Shown here in pieces: positions 16,046-25,363 of a stretch of DNA of 64,000 bases (positions within the stretch are counted from its first letter, which is position 1; each line of letters starts with the position of its first letter). The position numbers and the translations under genes were made by a program. Source of the stretch: Pyrinomonadaceae bacterium. GTDB lineage: Bacteria > Acidobacteriota > Blastocatellia > Pyrinomonadales > Pyrinomonadaceae. Location: positions 62,001 through 126,000 of the forward strand of contig JAIBCB010000002.1 in assembly GCA_019694355.1 (NCBI GenBank), read 5' to 3'. The notes below the pieces were generated by a model. It was given only the letters and a program-made list of their open reading frames with translations. It did not search any database and was not told the origin of the DNA.

Positions 16046-16074
16046 TTGGATTTTACAGGGTGCTTTGCTAGAAT
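16046..16074 (+). promoter_or_regulatory. Candidate sigma-70-type promoter for the PpiD/SurA-like gene
   Basis: TTGGAT at 16046-16051 and TAGAAT at 16069-16074 are separated by exactly 17 bp, about 60 bp before the ATG at 16134. Both boxes match the consensus in four or more positions. It lies in the divergent gap with nadK. Sequence-only prediction. Confidence 0.45.
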
Positions 16075-16133
16075 CGCAGTTTGTCTCTATCCAAATATCC
16101 CGCGTGTACTCGCGAAATATAGGTGTTTTGTAA

Positions 16134-18107
16134 ATGTTAAGGTTTTTTACCCGTCTTGAAAAGACACGCAACCTCGTCCTTTTTGTTTTCGCCATCCTGA
16201 TGGCCGGATCGCTGATATTTTTCTACACGCCGGCCCGCAACACTTTTGAGACCAGCGACTTAAGCCAGAGTCAGGAAGTTGCTGCGTCCGTTGCCGGTGA
16301 ACCGATCACCGTGGCGGATATTGTGCGCGAAAGGGAAAAATTCAGCCAATTCAGCCGCGGGACGTTTCCGGCGAAGATGGTTCTCGATTCCCTGATAAGC
16401 CGCCGCATTATGCGTGTCGAGGCCGCTCGCCTTGGCCTGACGGCGACAGATCGGGAAGTTGCGGACGAGGTCCGCAAACAGAGTGCGAATCCGGACGGAA
16501 CGCCTTTTGATCAAAAGAAATACGAGGAAGCCGTGATCAGCCAATACGGCACAATCGCGGCGTTCGAACAAAGCGTTCGGGATGATATTAGCGCACGGAA
16601 ACTTCAGGCCTACATCACGGCCGGCGTGACCGTCTCCGAGGCGGAGGTTCTCAATGAGTACCAGAAGCGGAATGCGAAGTTCAACATTTCTTATGTTTCG
16701 CTGAATCCGACCGAGATCGCAAAGACCCTGAAGCCGTCTGATGATGAGCTCAAAGCGTACTTTGAGAAGAACAAGGCTTCGTACTACATCAACGAACCGC
16801 AGAAGAAGATCAAGTACATCTTTATCAACACCGAGAAGATCGGCCAGAAACTTGCGATCTCCGATGCTGACCTAAAGGCGGAGTGGGATGCTCTCGCACC
16901 CGACAAGAAGACGATGGGCGTCGATGGCCAGGAGATCGTTCTGCGCGTTCCGAAACCGGATGACGAGGCTCAGGTCCAGGGAAAGGCGACCGAACTTGTC
17001 ACACAGCTTCGGGCAAAGGGCGGTGAGGTGACGGAAGAGGCTTTTGCGGCACTTGCCAAAGGCCAGTCAGAGAATCCCGCGACCGCGGGCAATGGCGGAA
17101 AGCTCTCGGGCCCGGTTCGCGAGAATCCGGCAAAGCCCGATGACCCGTATCAACAGCTTCTCAAGCTTCAGCCCGGACAGATCACTGATCCGATCCTTTA
17201 TCAGGGCCGATATTTCATTCTGAGACGCGGCGAGACCGTTCCGAAGACCTTTGAACAGGCAAAGAAAGAACTTGAGGTTTCCCTTCGTAACCGAAAGGCT
17301 TACGCGGCGGCTCTTGAGTTCGCAAAAAAGGTCGATGAGGCTCTGAAACAGTCAAAAGATCCTGCAAAGACAGCCGCTGAATTCGCTTCGCAAGCGAATA
17401 TGACGGCCGGCGAAATGGTCAAAGAGACAGGCTATGTGAAGCCGGGCGATGATGTTGCGGATATCGGCGTTTCGTCGCAGTTCGAAGAAGGCATCAAAGG
17501 CCTTGAGAATGCCAATGATGTTGGTGATGTTGTGCCGATCCAGAACGGATTTGCGCTGCCGATGCTCGTTGATAAAAAGGAGCCGCGGGATGCGGAGTTT
17601 GCGGAGGTCCGGACACAGGTCGAGGCCGCATATAAGCTCGAAAAGGCCCAATCGCAGGTCGAAGAGATCGCAAAGGCCATCTCTTCGGGCGCAAAGGATG
17701 CAGCATCCCTCGCAGCGGCGGCATCGGCAAAGGGCATTACCGCAAAGACAAAAGATGACTACGTCATTGGCTCGCCGGTCGGGGAAGGCCCGTCTGCAGC
17801 GAGCGGCCAGGCACTCTCGGATGCGATCTTTGCCCTCGGCAATGGCCAAGTAATGAAAGAGCCGCTGAAGGTCGGTGACAACTGGGTGATCGTCGGTGTG
17901 ACGCAGCGTAAGGAAGCGGATTCGAATGCATTTGCTTCACAACGCAGTTCGCTGATGGAGCAGATGCTCGGTATGAAGCGGAGCAATGTGTTCGGCGATT
18001 ATATTGCCGCCGCAAAACAGCGTCTTGAGGCTGCCGGAAAGATCGAGATCAACAAGGCCATCCTTGAAAAGATCGATGCTCCGACCGCTCAAGACCTTAC
18101 CGAATAG
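16134..18107 (+). CDS. SurA/PpiD-like peptidylprolyl isomerase, membrane anchored
   Basis: 657 residues. One N-terminal transmembrane helix (LVLFVFAILMAGSLIFFY) with no clear cleavage site, as in PpiD. It is followed by a SurA_N-like chaperone region (EPITVADIVREREKF, LISRRIMRVEAARLGL), a long helical segment, and a PpiC-type parvulin core near residues 280-370 (ALAKGQSENPATAGNGGKLSG, LKLQPGQITDPILYQGRYFI). A second degenerate PPIase-like region follows. The likely role is folding of envelope proteins at the outer face of the inner membrane. It is followed by a strong terminator. Confidence 0.85.
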   Translation: MLRFFTRLEKTRNLVLFVFAILMAGSLIFFYTPARNTFETSDLSQSQEVAASVAGEPITVADIVREREKFSQFSRGTFPAKMVLDSLISRRIMRVEAARLGLTATDREVADEVRKQSANPDGTPFDQKKYEEAVISQYGTIAAFEQSVRDDISARKLQAYITAGVTVSEAEVLNEYQKRNAKFNISYVSLNPTEIAKTLKPSDDELKAYFEKNKASYYINEPQKKIKYIFINTEKIGQKLAISDADLKAEWDALAPDKKTMGVDGQEIVLRVPKPDDEAQVQGKATELVTQLRAKGGEVTEEAFAALAKGQSENPATAGNGGKLSGPVRENPAKPDDPYQQLLKLQPGQITDPILYQGRYFILRRGETVPKTFEQAKKELEVSLRNRKAYAAALEFAKKVDEALKQSKDPAKTAAEFASQANMTAGEMVKETGYVKPGDDVADIGVSSQFEEGIKGLENANDVGDVVPIQNGFALPMLVDKKEPRDAEFAEVRTQVEAAYKLEKAQSQVEEIAKAISSGAKDAASLAAAASAKGITAKTKDDYVIGSPVGEGPSAASGQALSDAIFALGNGQVMKEPLKVGDNWVIVGVTQRKEADSNAFASQRSSLMEQMLGMKRSNVFGDYIAAAKQRLEAAGKIEINKAILEKIDAPTAQDLTE

Positions 18108-18131
18108 GCTCATTTACAGGGGAAACAGAAA

Positions 18132-18167
18132 GGCCGCGAAGTTGAACGCTTCGCGGCCTCTTCTTTT
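18132..18167 (+). terminator. Rho-independent terminator
   Basis: Perfect 10-bp stem GGCCGCGAAG/CTTCGCGGCC (18132-18141 with 18149-18158), 7-base loop, followed by TCTTCTTTT. It lies 24 bp after the chaperone stop, facing the permease gene end, and may serve both strands. Confidence 0.85.
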
Positions 18168-18191
18168 GTGCACGACCCTTCGGTCAGTTCA

Positions 18192-20054
18192 TCAATGCAC
18201 TTTGTCGTGGATGTGCTGGAAGTACCAGTACGTTACAGCTCCCCACAGGACGATATTGACGACTGACAGGATCAGCCCGACCGACTTGACCGAGGCACTT
18301 CGTGCTGCGGACACTCCTCGCTTACCGTACATGATCATATAGACGAGGGCACCGGTCAGAACCCAAGCGAACAGGCGGATCGCCAAGTTAAGAGCGATGC
18401 TGTCCGCATCTTTCTTCTCCGGTTCGAGCCCGAGCCCGAGCCCGCTCGAAGGCGCCATGACCTGATAGATCGTCAGGGCGACGACGAGCACGATCCCGAG
18501 CATCGCCGAGATCGGCGGCGTGTAGTTCGCAGGCAATTCATCGGCTGCGATATCTTCGCTGGCCAGCTTGCTGTGCGTATAGCTGTAGCCGAAGTAAATG
18601 AGCAGTCCGATGGCCATCCAGTCGATCAGCCGGATCCACGTATCAAGCGGCAGGCTGTTCATCAAGAATGCCGCCGAGAGAACTGCACCGAGCGGTATGA
18701 ACGGCACGAATGGCACCTTGAACGGACGGTTCAACGCCGGGTTCGACGAACGCAGGATGATGATGCCCGTTCCGACGATCACGAATGCGAAGAGCGTTCC
18801 GATCGAGACGAGCTCGCCAAGGAGGCTGATCGGCACGAAACCGGCAAGGATCGCGACGACGGCACCCGTGATCGCAGTAGTGATATGCGGCGTCTGATAC
18901 TTCGGATGGATCTTCGCCGCCCACTCGGGCAACAAGCCGTCCTTTGACATCGAATAGAAGACACGCGGCTGTCCCATCGTCATCACGACCATCGTCGAGC
19001 TGAGTCCGAGAACGGCACCGATCTTGATGATCCAGGACGAGAAGATCGCGAGGATCGTTCCCATAACGCCGGCCGTTGCACCTTGATTGGCCTTCAAGGC
19101 CTCGTCAATGGCGGTGGCGAGCGGTGCGGCCGCTTCTTTGAGGGCCTTGTAATCGACGAGGCCGACCATCACGCCCGAAACCAGGATGTAGAGCACGGTA
19201 CAGATGGCGAGCGAACCGAGGATGCCGCGTGGCATATCGCGTTGTGGATTCTTTGCTTCCTGTGCGGCCGTCGAAACAGCGTCAAAACCAATGTAGGCAA
19301 AGAAGATGACCGCTGCACCGGTGATGATGCCGCTCCAGCCGTAAGGCATAAACTCCGCGCAGCCCGGAGATCCGACCGTGCAGCCGATACCGATGTTGTC
19401 GGTATTCACGAAGCCGATGCCGGCGACGATAAATAGCACGACCACGATCACCTTGATTATCACGATGATCGAGTTGAAGCTGGCCGATTCCTTGATGCCG
19501 CGAATGAGCAGCAAAGTTACCGCGACGGCGATCAAAGCGGCCGGTAAATTGAATATTCCGTGCCCGATCACATTTCCGGCCGTATCTCTAATGGCTCCGG
19601 GCGGCGCACTAAGCGAGAGCGGGAAGTTTATCCCCAGATTCTCACGCATGAGGCTAACCGTGTAGCCCGACCAGCCGACGGCGACCGTTGCAGCACCGAA
19701 CGCGTATTCGAGGATCAGGTCCCAGCCGATGATCCAGGCGACGAATTCGCCCAAGGTTCCGTAACCATAGGCATAGGCCGAACCTGAGATCGGAACGCTG
19801 GCGGCAAATTCCGAGTAGCAGAGAGCCGCAAAGGCGCTCACGATACCCGCAAGGATCATCGAGAGAACAACGGCCGGCCCGGCGTGTTTGCCGGCTGCCT
19901 GACCCGTAAGAACGAAAATGCCCGTTCCGATAATGGCTCCAACGCCGAGCATTGTGAGGTCGAGCGCGCTGAGCGCCTTTTTAAGCGCGTGCTCGCCGGT
20001 CTCCTCTGCTTCGGCAATGATCCTCGAAATGGGTTTGGTCGCAAATAGTGACAT
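18192..20054 (-). CDS. APC family amino acid permease (cationic amino acid transporter type)
   Basis: 620 residues with 12 or more membrane helices. Begins with ALKKALSALDLTMLGVGAIIGTGIFVLTGQAAG, the APC helix-1 motif; SGSAYAYGYGTLGEFVAWIIGWDLILEYAFG and FFAYIGFDAVSTAAQEAKNPQRD are typical of the cationic amino acid transporter (CAT/YfnA) subgroup. Two or more extra helices follow the core, explaining the length. It lies 28 bp after a second APC permease, so they are probably one operon. Confidence 0.87.
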   Translation of the reverse strand: MSLFATKPISRIIAEAEETGEHALKKALSALDLTMLGVGAIIGTGIFVLTGQAAGKHAGPAVVLSMILAGIVSAFAALCYSEFAASVPISGSAYAYGYGTLGEFVAWIIGWDLILEYAFGAATVAVGWSGYTVSLMRENLGINFPLSLSAPPGAIRDTAGNVIGHGIFNLPAALIAVAVTLLLIRGIKESASFNSIIVIIKVIVVVLFIVAGIGFVNTDNIGIGCTVGSPGCAEFMPYGWSGIITGAAVIFFAYIGFDAVSTAAQEAKNPQRDMPRGILGSLAICTVLYILVSGVMVGLVDYKALKEAAAPLATAIDEALKANQGATAGVMGTILAIFSSWIIKIGAVLGLSSTMVVMTMGQPRVFYSMSKDGLLPEWAAKIHPKYQTPHITTAITGAVVAILAGFVPISLLGELVSIGTLFAFVIVGTGIIILRSSNPALNRPFKVPFVPFIPLGAVLSAAFLMNSLPLDTWIRLIDWMAIGLLIYFGYSYTHSKLASEDIAADELPANYTPPISAMLGIVLVVALTIYQVMAPSSGLGLGLEPEKKDADSIALNLAIRLFAWVLTGALVYMIMYGKRGVSAARSASVKSVGLILSVVNIVLWGAVTYWYFQHIHDKVH

Positions 20055-20082
20055 CGAAACCTCCAGAAATAGTGATTAAGCC

Positions 20083-21606
20083 TTAAGACGTCGGCTCGGT
20101 GGCCGCCGATCCCTTCCAAATGAAATACACCGGCACACCCGTTAAAACAATGAGCAGGCCGGGCCACGTTACCGTGGTCTGATAGATGAACAGAACCGCC
20201 AGGATGATCGCCGCACCAACACAGTAAAGAGCCGGAATTACGGGGTATCCAAATGCTTTATACGGGCGTTCGGCATCAGGTTGTTTCTTTCTGAGCACGA
20301 AAATCCCGACGATGGTCAAAATATAGAAAATGAGAGCCGCCGAGATCACATACGTCAAAAGGTCGCCGTAAAGATTGCCGTATGAAACAACTCCTTTATC
20401 ATCAACCTTTACGGTTCGCGGCAAGACATAGAACGCAGACCAGATGCCCTGAATGACAAGGCCCCAGGCCGGTACGTGGAATTTATTAAGATTTCCGGCC
20501 TTTTTGAAGAACAAGCCGTCTTTCGCCATCGCGTAAGATGCTCTTGCACCGGCGAGGATGAGTCCGTTGTTGCAGCCGAACGTGGAGATCACAAATGCGA
20601 CCGCCATAATGAATGCACCGATGCCGGGGAAGATGACTTCGGCCGTAGCGGAAGCGACGCGGTCTGATGGAACGCTTTGGATCGCCTCGAACTTGAGCGT
20701 GACGAGATATGCGACATTCGCAAGCAAATAGAGCGTGATAACAAGACCGGTCCCGAATGCGAGCGAGAGCGGAATGTTCCTTTTCGGGTCGATCACTTCA
20801 CCTGCCGTGAAGGTGATATTGTTCCACGCATCCGAAGAAAAGAGCGAATTCGTCTGAGCAACGCAGATACCCACGAACAGGCCGAATCCGACCGCTGCCG
20901 TCAATCCGCCGCCAACATCCTGGAGCGTTCCCCTAACCGTCCAAAGATCGCCAAAGTTGGCCGCTGCGACCTCCGGATGCCAAAAGAGGCCTACGATAAG
21001 GCCAAGCAGTATCAGAGCGATCAGAGAGCCTGTCTTGGCGAAAGTAAAGGTGTTCTGGATAAGTTTCCCAAGCTTAAGGCCGCGTGTATTCGTCCAGGTG
21101 AGGAAAAAGATCATCAGAACGCCGATAAGCTGTGCCGTTGATAGCGAGATCGCGTAGCTCGACGAGCCAAAGCGTATCGGCGGGATGATGTAATTCGTCT
21201 CGGATATCCAAGGGAAGAGAATGCCGGAATATCGCCCGAATCCAACGGCAACGGCGGCGATCGTCGCCGTCTGGATGACGAGGAACAGCGTCCAGCCGTA
21301 AAGAAAGCCCCAAAAAGGGGAATAAGCTTCGCGAAGATAGACGTACTGGCCGCCGGCTTTCGGCATCATCGCGGCAAGTTCGCCATAGCTGAGCGCACCG
21401 ACGACGGTCAGAGCACCTGTGATCAGCCAAACGACAAGCAGCCAGCCTGGCGAGCCGACCTGTCGGGCAATATCGGCGGAAACGATGAAGATGCCGGAGC
21501 CGATCATCGAACCGGCAACTATCATCGTCGAGTCGAGCAGGCCAAGCCCTCGAATAAAGCCTTCTCTGGTCTCGTGTTCCGTTTCTGATGTCGTCATATT
21601 CTTCAA
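20083..21606 (-). CDS. APC family amino acid permease (LAT/SteT-like)
   Basis: 507 residues with 12 predicted helices. GLLDSTMIVAGSMIGSGIFIVSADIARQVG is helix 1 with the APC substrate-binding GSG break; PKAGGQYVYLREAYSPFWGFLYGW and AWNNITFTAGEVIDPKRNIPLSLAFG fit the amino acid exchanger branch. A PLP-dependent decarboxylase gene diverges from it 250 bp away, which may mean uptake and decarboxylation of the same amino acids or exchange of amine for amino acid; that is inference. Confidence 0.87.
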   Translation of the reverse strand: MKNMTTSETEHETREGFIRGLGLLDSTMIVAGSMIGSGIFIVSADIARQVGSPGWLLVVWLITGALTVVGALSYGELAAMMPKAGGQYVYLREAYSPFWGFLYGWTLFLVIQTATIAAVAVGFGRYSGILFPWISETNYIIPPIRFGSSSYAISLSTAQLIGVLMIFFLTWTNTRGLKLGKLIQNTFTFAKTGSLIALILLGLIVGLFWHPEVAAANFGDLWTVRGTLQDVGGGLTAAVGFGLFVGICVAQTNSLFSSDAWNNITFTAGEVIDPKRNIPLSLAFGTGLVITLYLLANVAYLVTLKFEAIQSVPSDRVASATAEVIFPGIGAFIMAVAFVISTFGCNNGLILAGARASYAMAKDGLFFKKAGNLNKFHVPAWGLVIQGIWSAFYVLPRTVKVDDKGVVSYGNLYGDLLTYVISAALIFYILTIVGIFVLRKKQPDAERPYKAFGYPVIPALYCVGAAIILAVLFIYQTTVTWPGLLIVLTGVPVYFIWKGSAATEPTS

Positions 21607-21742
21607 AAGCTGTCGGCAAAGTCTTAAGGCCCTAGGCGAGGCGGCTTCTTCTTTGTCGTTCTCTACTCTCCTACCGTTCGCGTTTCCTGTTACGGGAAAT
21701 TGAGCGTTTTTCGTAGCTGGTAAATTCTTTCTTCTTAGAACG

Positions 21743-21770
21743 TTGGCGAGATATTCGTAGGTGATATTAT
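21743..21770 (+). promoter_or_regulatory. Candidate promoter for the decarboxylase gene
   Basis: TTGGCG (21743-21748) and TATTAT (21765-21770), spacer 16 bp, about 85 bp before the ATG at 21857 in the divergent gap with the permease operon. Weak evidence, by eye only. Confidence 0.35.
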
Positions 21771-21856
21771 ACGAGTATTACCCGTACTGTCGAGCGAAAA
21801 GGGCGTTTTCTACAAGTTTTCTTGCCGTTTTTGCGCGTGGTCACAATGAGTTCGTT

Positions 21857-23338
21857 ATGGGAAAAACAGGACAATTCGGCGATATGCCGACGGATGATTT
21901 TCGACGGTACGGCTACGAGATCGTAGATCGGCTTGCAGATTACTTCGAGCGGATCGAAGAATTCCCCGTGCTCGCTCAAGTTGAGCCGGACGCGGTAAAG
22001 AACGCTCTTCCTTCGGCCGCACCTGAGCTCGGCGAATCTTTTGATGAGGTGTTGAGCGATGTGGACAGCATCATCCTGCCCGCCGTAACGCATTGGAATC
22101 ACCCGAATTTTCACGGGCTTTTCTCGACATCGACAAGCTCTGTCGGTGTTTTTGCCGAGATGTTCGCGGCGGCATTCGATATGAAGGCGATGCTCTGGCG
22201 GACCGCTCCGGCATCGACGGAACTCGAAGATGTTGTGCTCGATTGGCTGCGGCAGATGACAGGCCTGCCTGAGATCTTCGAAGGTATCATTTACGACACG
22301 GCGTCCGTTTCTACGATGCATGCGATAGCCGCTGCACGCGAGCGGGCCGATCCGAATTCGCGAAGCCTTGGCCTTGGACGGGCGGATTCGCCCCGGATGT
22401 GCGTCTATGTTTCGGAGCACGTTCACTCTTCGATCGACAAGAGCGTGATCACGCTCGGTCTCGGCCTCGAAAGTTTACGCAAGATCGAAACGAATGAACG
22501 CTTTGAGATGATCCCCGAAAAACTCAAGGAAGCGATAGAAGCGGATATCGCGGCGGGCATCTTGCCGATCTGCGTGATCCCGACGATCGGCACGACATCG
22601 ACAACGAGCATCGATCCCGTAGCGGCAGTCGCGGACATTTGCGAAAAGTACGGCATCTGGATGCACGTCGATGCTGCATACTCAGGCTCGGCCGCGATCT
22701 TACCGGAGCTTCAGCCGCTTTTTAACGGATGGGAGCGGGCGGACTCGATCGTGATGAATCCGCACAAATGGTTCTTCACGCCATTCGATCTTTCGGTGCT
22801 GTATTGCCGCGACCTCGACGATCTGAAGAAGGCTTTTTCGCTCGTGCCGGAATATCTCAAGACGGATGACGCCGCGGGCGTCAAGAACGGTATGGATTAC
22901 GGCATACAGCTTGGCCGCCGATTCCGTTCGCTGAAATTGTGGTTCGTGATGCGGTATTTTGGACGCGAGGGCCTCATTGCCCGCATCCGCGAACATTGCC
23001 GTCTGGCTCGGATGTTCGCCGGCTGGGTCGAAGAATCGGAAAACTTCGAACTGATGGCTCCGGTGCCGTTCGCGTTGGTGTGTTTTCGAGCCTTAGGCAC
23101 GCGGTCAGAACTCTCCCGCAATGACGCCGAGACGCAAAGGGAAAAGAGCGATCTTTCTAACAACGAACTCAACGCTCTGAACGAACAAATAATGAACAGC
23201 ATCAACGCCTCGGGCGAAGCCTATCTTTCGCACACAAAACTGAACGGACAATTCACGCTTCGCCTCTCCGTCGGCAGCATACATGTCGAAGAACGGCATC
23301 TTCGAAAGGTATGGGAGCTACTGAATAGATCGTATTGA
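21857..23338 (+). CDS. PLP-dependent aromatic-L-amino-acid-type decarboxylase
   Basis: 493 residues from the ATG at 21857; the ORF runs 32 codons further upstream through the promoter region. HWNHPNFHGLFSTSTSS, the substrate-site word of group II decarboxylases, is followed by IWMHVDAAYSGSAAI and NPHKWFFTPFD with the PLP-binding Lys. It likely decarboxylates an aromatic amino acid (Trp, Phe, Tyr or Dopa) to the amine. The C-terminal region carries an unusual insertion (TRSELSRNDAETQREKSD), whose DNA resembles a dispersed repeat word, before the normal end AYLSHTKLNGQFTLRLSVG. Confidence 0.88.
   Translation: MGKTGQFGDMPTDDFRRYGYEIVDRLADYFERIEEFPVLAQVEPDAVKNALPSAAPELGESFDEVLSDVDSIILPAVTHWNHPNFHGLFSTSTSSVGVFAEMFAAAFDMKAMLWRTAPASTELEDVVLDWLRQMTGLPEIFEGIIYDTASVSTMHAIAAARERADPNSRSLGLGRADSPRMCVYVSEHVHSSIDKSVITLGLGLESLRKIETNERFEMIPEKLKEAIEADIAAGILPICVIPTIGTTSTTSIDPVAAVADICEKYGIWMHVDAAYSGSAAILPELQPLFNGWERADSIVMNPHKWFFTPFDLSVLYCRDLDDLKKAFSLVPEYLKTDDAAGVKNGMDYGIQLGRRFRSLKLWFVMRYFGREGLIARIREHCRLARMFAGWVEESENFELMAPVPFALVCFRALGTRSELSRNDAETQREKSDLSNNELNALNEQIMNSINASGEAYLSHTKLNGQFTLRLSVGSIHVEERHLRKVWELLNRSY
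23122..23147 (+). repeat. ACGCCGAGACGCAAAGGG-type repeat word inside a CDS
   Basis: Within the decarboxylase gene the bases encoding DAETQREK read GACGCCGAGACGCAAAGGG. This resembles the ACGCAGAGACGCAAAGGG word that I know as an intergenic repeat of many environmental bacteria. It sits in a poorly conserved insertion and keeps the frame. Recognition is from memory of the motif, not from a search. Confidence 0.35.
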
Positions 23339-23378
23339 TTAAACGTTTGAAGAGCCTTGGGTTCAATTCCACAACATT

Positions 23379-23565
23379 CGCTCCTACGGAGCGAGAATGG
23401 CTTTGTGTAACATGTTCTACAAACATTTCGCTCCTTCGGAGCTAAGAAGAATGTGCTGCACGTTCTACAAAAATTTTGCGCGCGAACGTAGCTGTCGGCT
23501 AGCCTCGTAGAGGCGTAATGTTTGTAGCATCGAATTGAATTGAACGAGCAAGCTCCGTCGGAGCG
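23379..23565. repeat. Cluster of four REP-like palindromes (GCTCCKWCGGAGC)
   Basis: The 318 bp between two convergent genes hold CGCTCCTACGGAGCG (23379-23393), CGCTCCTTCGGAGCT (23429-23443), an inverted and diverged CCTCGTAGAGGCG (~23503-23515) and GCTCCGTCGGAGC (23552-23564). Linkers repeat words such as TTCTACAAACATTT (and its complement AATGTTTGTAGCA). This is a REP/BIME-type cluster in a typical place for such elements. No gene is seen here. Confidence 0.8.
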
Positions 23566-23656
23566 GCATATGGCAAACACCTACACTCAGATCTATTTTT
23601 ACGTTGTCTTCGCCGTCCAGAAGCGAGCGTGACATTTTAGAAACTTTTCACATTGG

Positions 23657-25162
23657 TCATCGCTCAACCTCTTCCCAGATCCTGTGGCCGCGTGTTTCTT
23701 TTAGGAAGATAGAGCCGACGATGAAGGTTATACCGGCGATGATCATCGGGTAATAAAGCCCGGCGTAGATGTCGCCGGTCTCGGCAATGATCGAAACGCC
23801 GATGACAGGAAGCAGGCCGCCAAAAACACCATTCCCGATGTGATAGGGCAATGAGAGAGCCGTGTATCGAATCTTTGCCGGAAAAGCCTCTACTAGATAT
23901 GCGGCGATCGGGCCATAGACCATCGTTACCCACAGGACCTGAATAAAGACCAGCAGGATCAGCTTCCAGGCTGTCGCATTCGAAATAAAGTCCCCAAATG
24001 TTGTGTAAACGAGCACTTTTGGTGCGGGGACGAGTACACGCTCAGATGAGAACGACATCGGCGTTAACGATTTTTCGCCGGTCACCGGATTGGTCTTTGA
24101 CGTTGCGGTCTCAACGTTCGACCCGGCCGCGGCCTGCATCGAATGATAGAGCGGAATATAGGTGAGCACCGCCAACAGGCAGCCTGCCATGATGATCTTC
24201 TTTCGCCCGATGCGATCGCTGAGGGCACCAAAGAATACGAACAGCGGCATACCAAACAGCAGCGCTACCGCGATAATGTAATTTGAGGCCGTGGCGTCCA
24301 CGTTCAGGATCTTCTGAAGATAGAACAGTGCGTAGAACTGGCCCGTGTACCAGACAACGCCCTGGCCGGCCGTTGCTCCGAAAAGCGAAATGAGGACGAT
24401 CTTCAGGTTCTCCCATTTCGTGAACGCCTCGATCAGCGGATTTGCCGAGGTCATTCCAGTGCTCTTGATCTGGCTGAAGATCGGCGACTCCTTCATCTTC
24501 AGGCGGATGTAAAGCGAAATTCCGACGAGGAAGATCGAGATCAGGAACGGTACACGCCAACCGGCGATCGCGCCCGTTTTGCCCGCGAATTGCTCGGCCG
24601 ACATTGAATTCTGCACGATCAAGATGACGGCCAAAGAAACGAACAGGCCAAGCGTTGCCGTGATCTGTATGAACGACGTGTAAAAGCCGCGTTTTTCATC
24701 CGGAACGTGCTCGGCAACGTAAACGGCGGCTCCGCCATATTCGCCGCCGAGTGCGAGCCCCTGCAAAACGCGGATGACGAGCAGAGCGATCGGTGCCGCG
24801 ATGCCGATCTGCGAGTATGTCGGCAGGAATCCGATCACGGCCGTTGCTCCGCCCATGATCAAAAGCGTCACGAGAAACGCGTATTTTCGCCCGACAAGAT
24901 CGCCGATCCGCCCAAAGAACAATGCGCCAAAGGGCCGCACGATGAAGCCGACCGCAAACGTTGCCAAGTAGGCAATGTAAGCGAACGTGTCATTCCCCGG
25001 CGGGTAAAAGAGCGGTGCGATGATCCCGGCAAGGCTGCCGAAGATGTAGAAGTCGTACCATTCGATCATCGTCCCGACGGACGATGCACCGATCACTTGC
25101 CATATCTTTGCCTTCGAGATCTCGTCGTTTGACGACAGGCCATTGTTGGAAACTTCTGTCAT
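23657..25162 (-). CDS. MFS transporter, metabolite:H+ symporter (MHS/ProP-like) family
   Basis: 501 residues, 12 helices. VGTMIEWYDFYIFGSLAG at the N-terminus and GRIGDLVGRKYAFLVTLL in loop 2-3 are MHS-family signatures, with LQGLALGGEYGGAAVYVAEH in helix 4. Members import citrate, alpha-ketoglutarate, proline/betaine, shikimate or related compounds with H+. The loop between helices 8 and 9 is long (SNVETATSKTNPVTGEKS). It is monocistronic, divergent from the patatin gene. Substrate unknown. Confidence 0.87.
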   Translation of the reverse strand: MTEVSNNGLSSNDEISKAKIWQVIGASSVGTMIEWYDFYIFGSLAGIIAPLFYPPGNDTFAYIAYLATFAVGFIVRPFGALFFGRIGDLVGRKYAFLVTLLIMGGATAVIGFLPTYSQIGIAAPIALLVIRVLQGLALGGEYGGAAVYVAEHVPDEKRGFYTSFIQITATLGLFVSLAVILIVQNSMSAEQFAGKTGAIAGWRVPFLISIFLVGISLYIRLKMKESPIFSQIKSTGMTSANPLIEAFTKWENLKIVLISLFGATAGQGVVWYTGQFYALFYLQKILNVDATASNYIIAVALLFGMPLFVFFGALSDRIGRKKIIMAGCLLAVLTYIPLYHSMQAAAGSNVETATSKTNPVTGEKSLTPMSFSSERVLVPAPKVLVYTTFGDFISNATAWKLILLVFIQVLWVTMVYGPIAAYLVEAFPAKIRYTALSLPYHIGNGVFGGLLPVIGVSIIAETGDIYAGLYYPMIIAGITFIVGSIFLKETRGHRIWEEVER

Positions 25163-25363
25163 AATTTCGCTTCTGTACCGATCCGGCCGCAGATGGTACA
25201 GGCCGAAACTATTAAAATAAGTTGTCGCTGGCGGAGAAAATTTTTGTTATTAAAGCAGCTTGGGCCTGCAGTTTCAACCGTTGATGGCCGAATGCAGGCT
25301 TGCCTCTGCGTTGTGCTATCGTAGCGACGGCGGAAAATTCCGTTTTATGGGAGCAGGCGGCAA

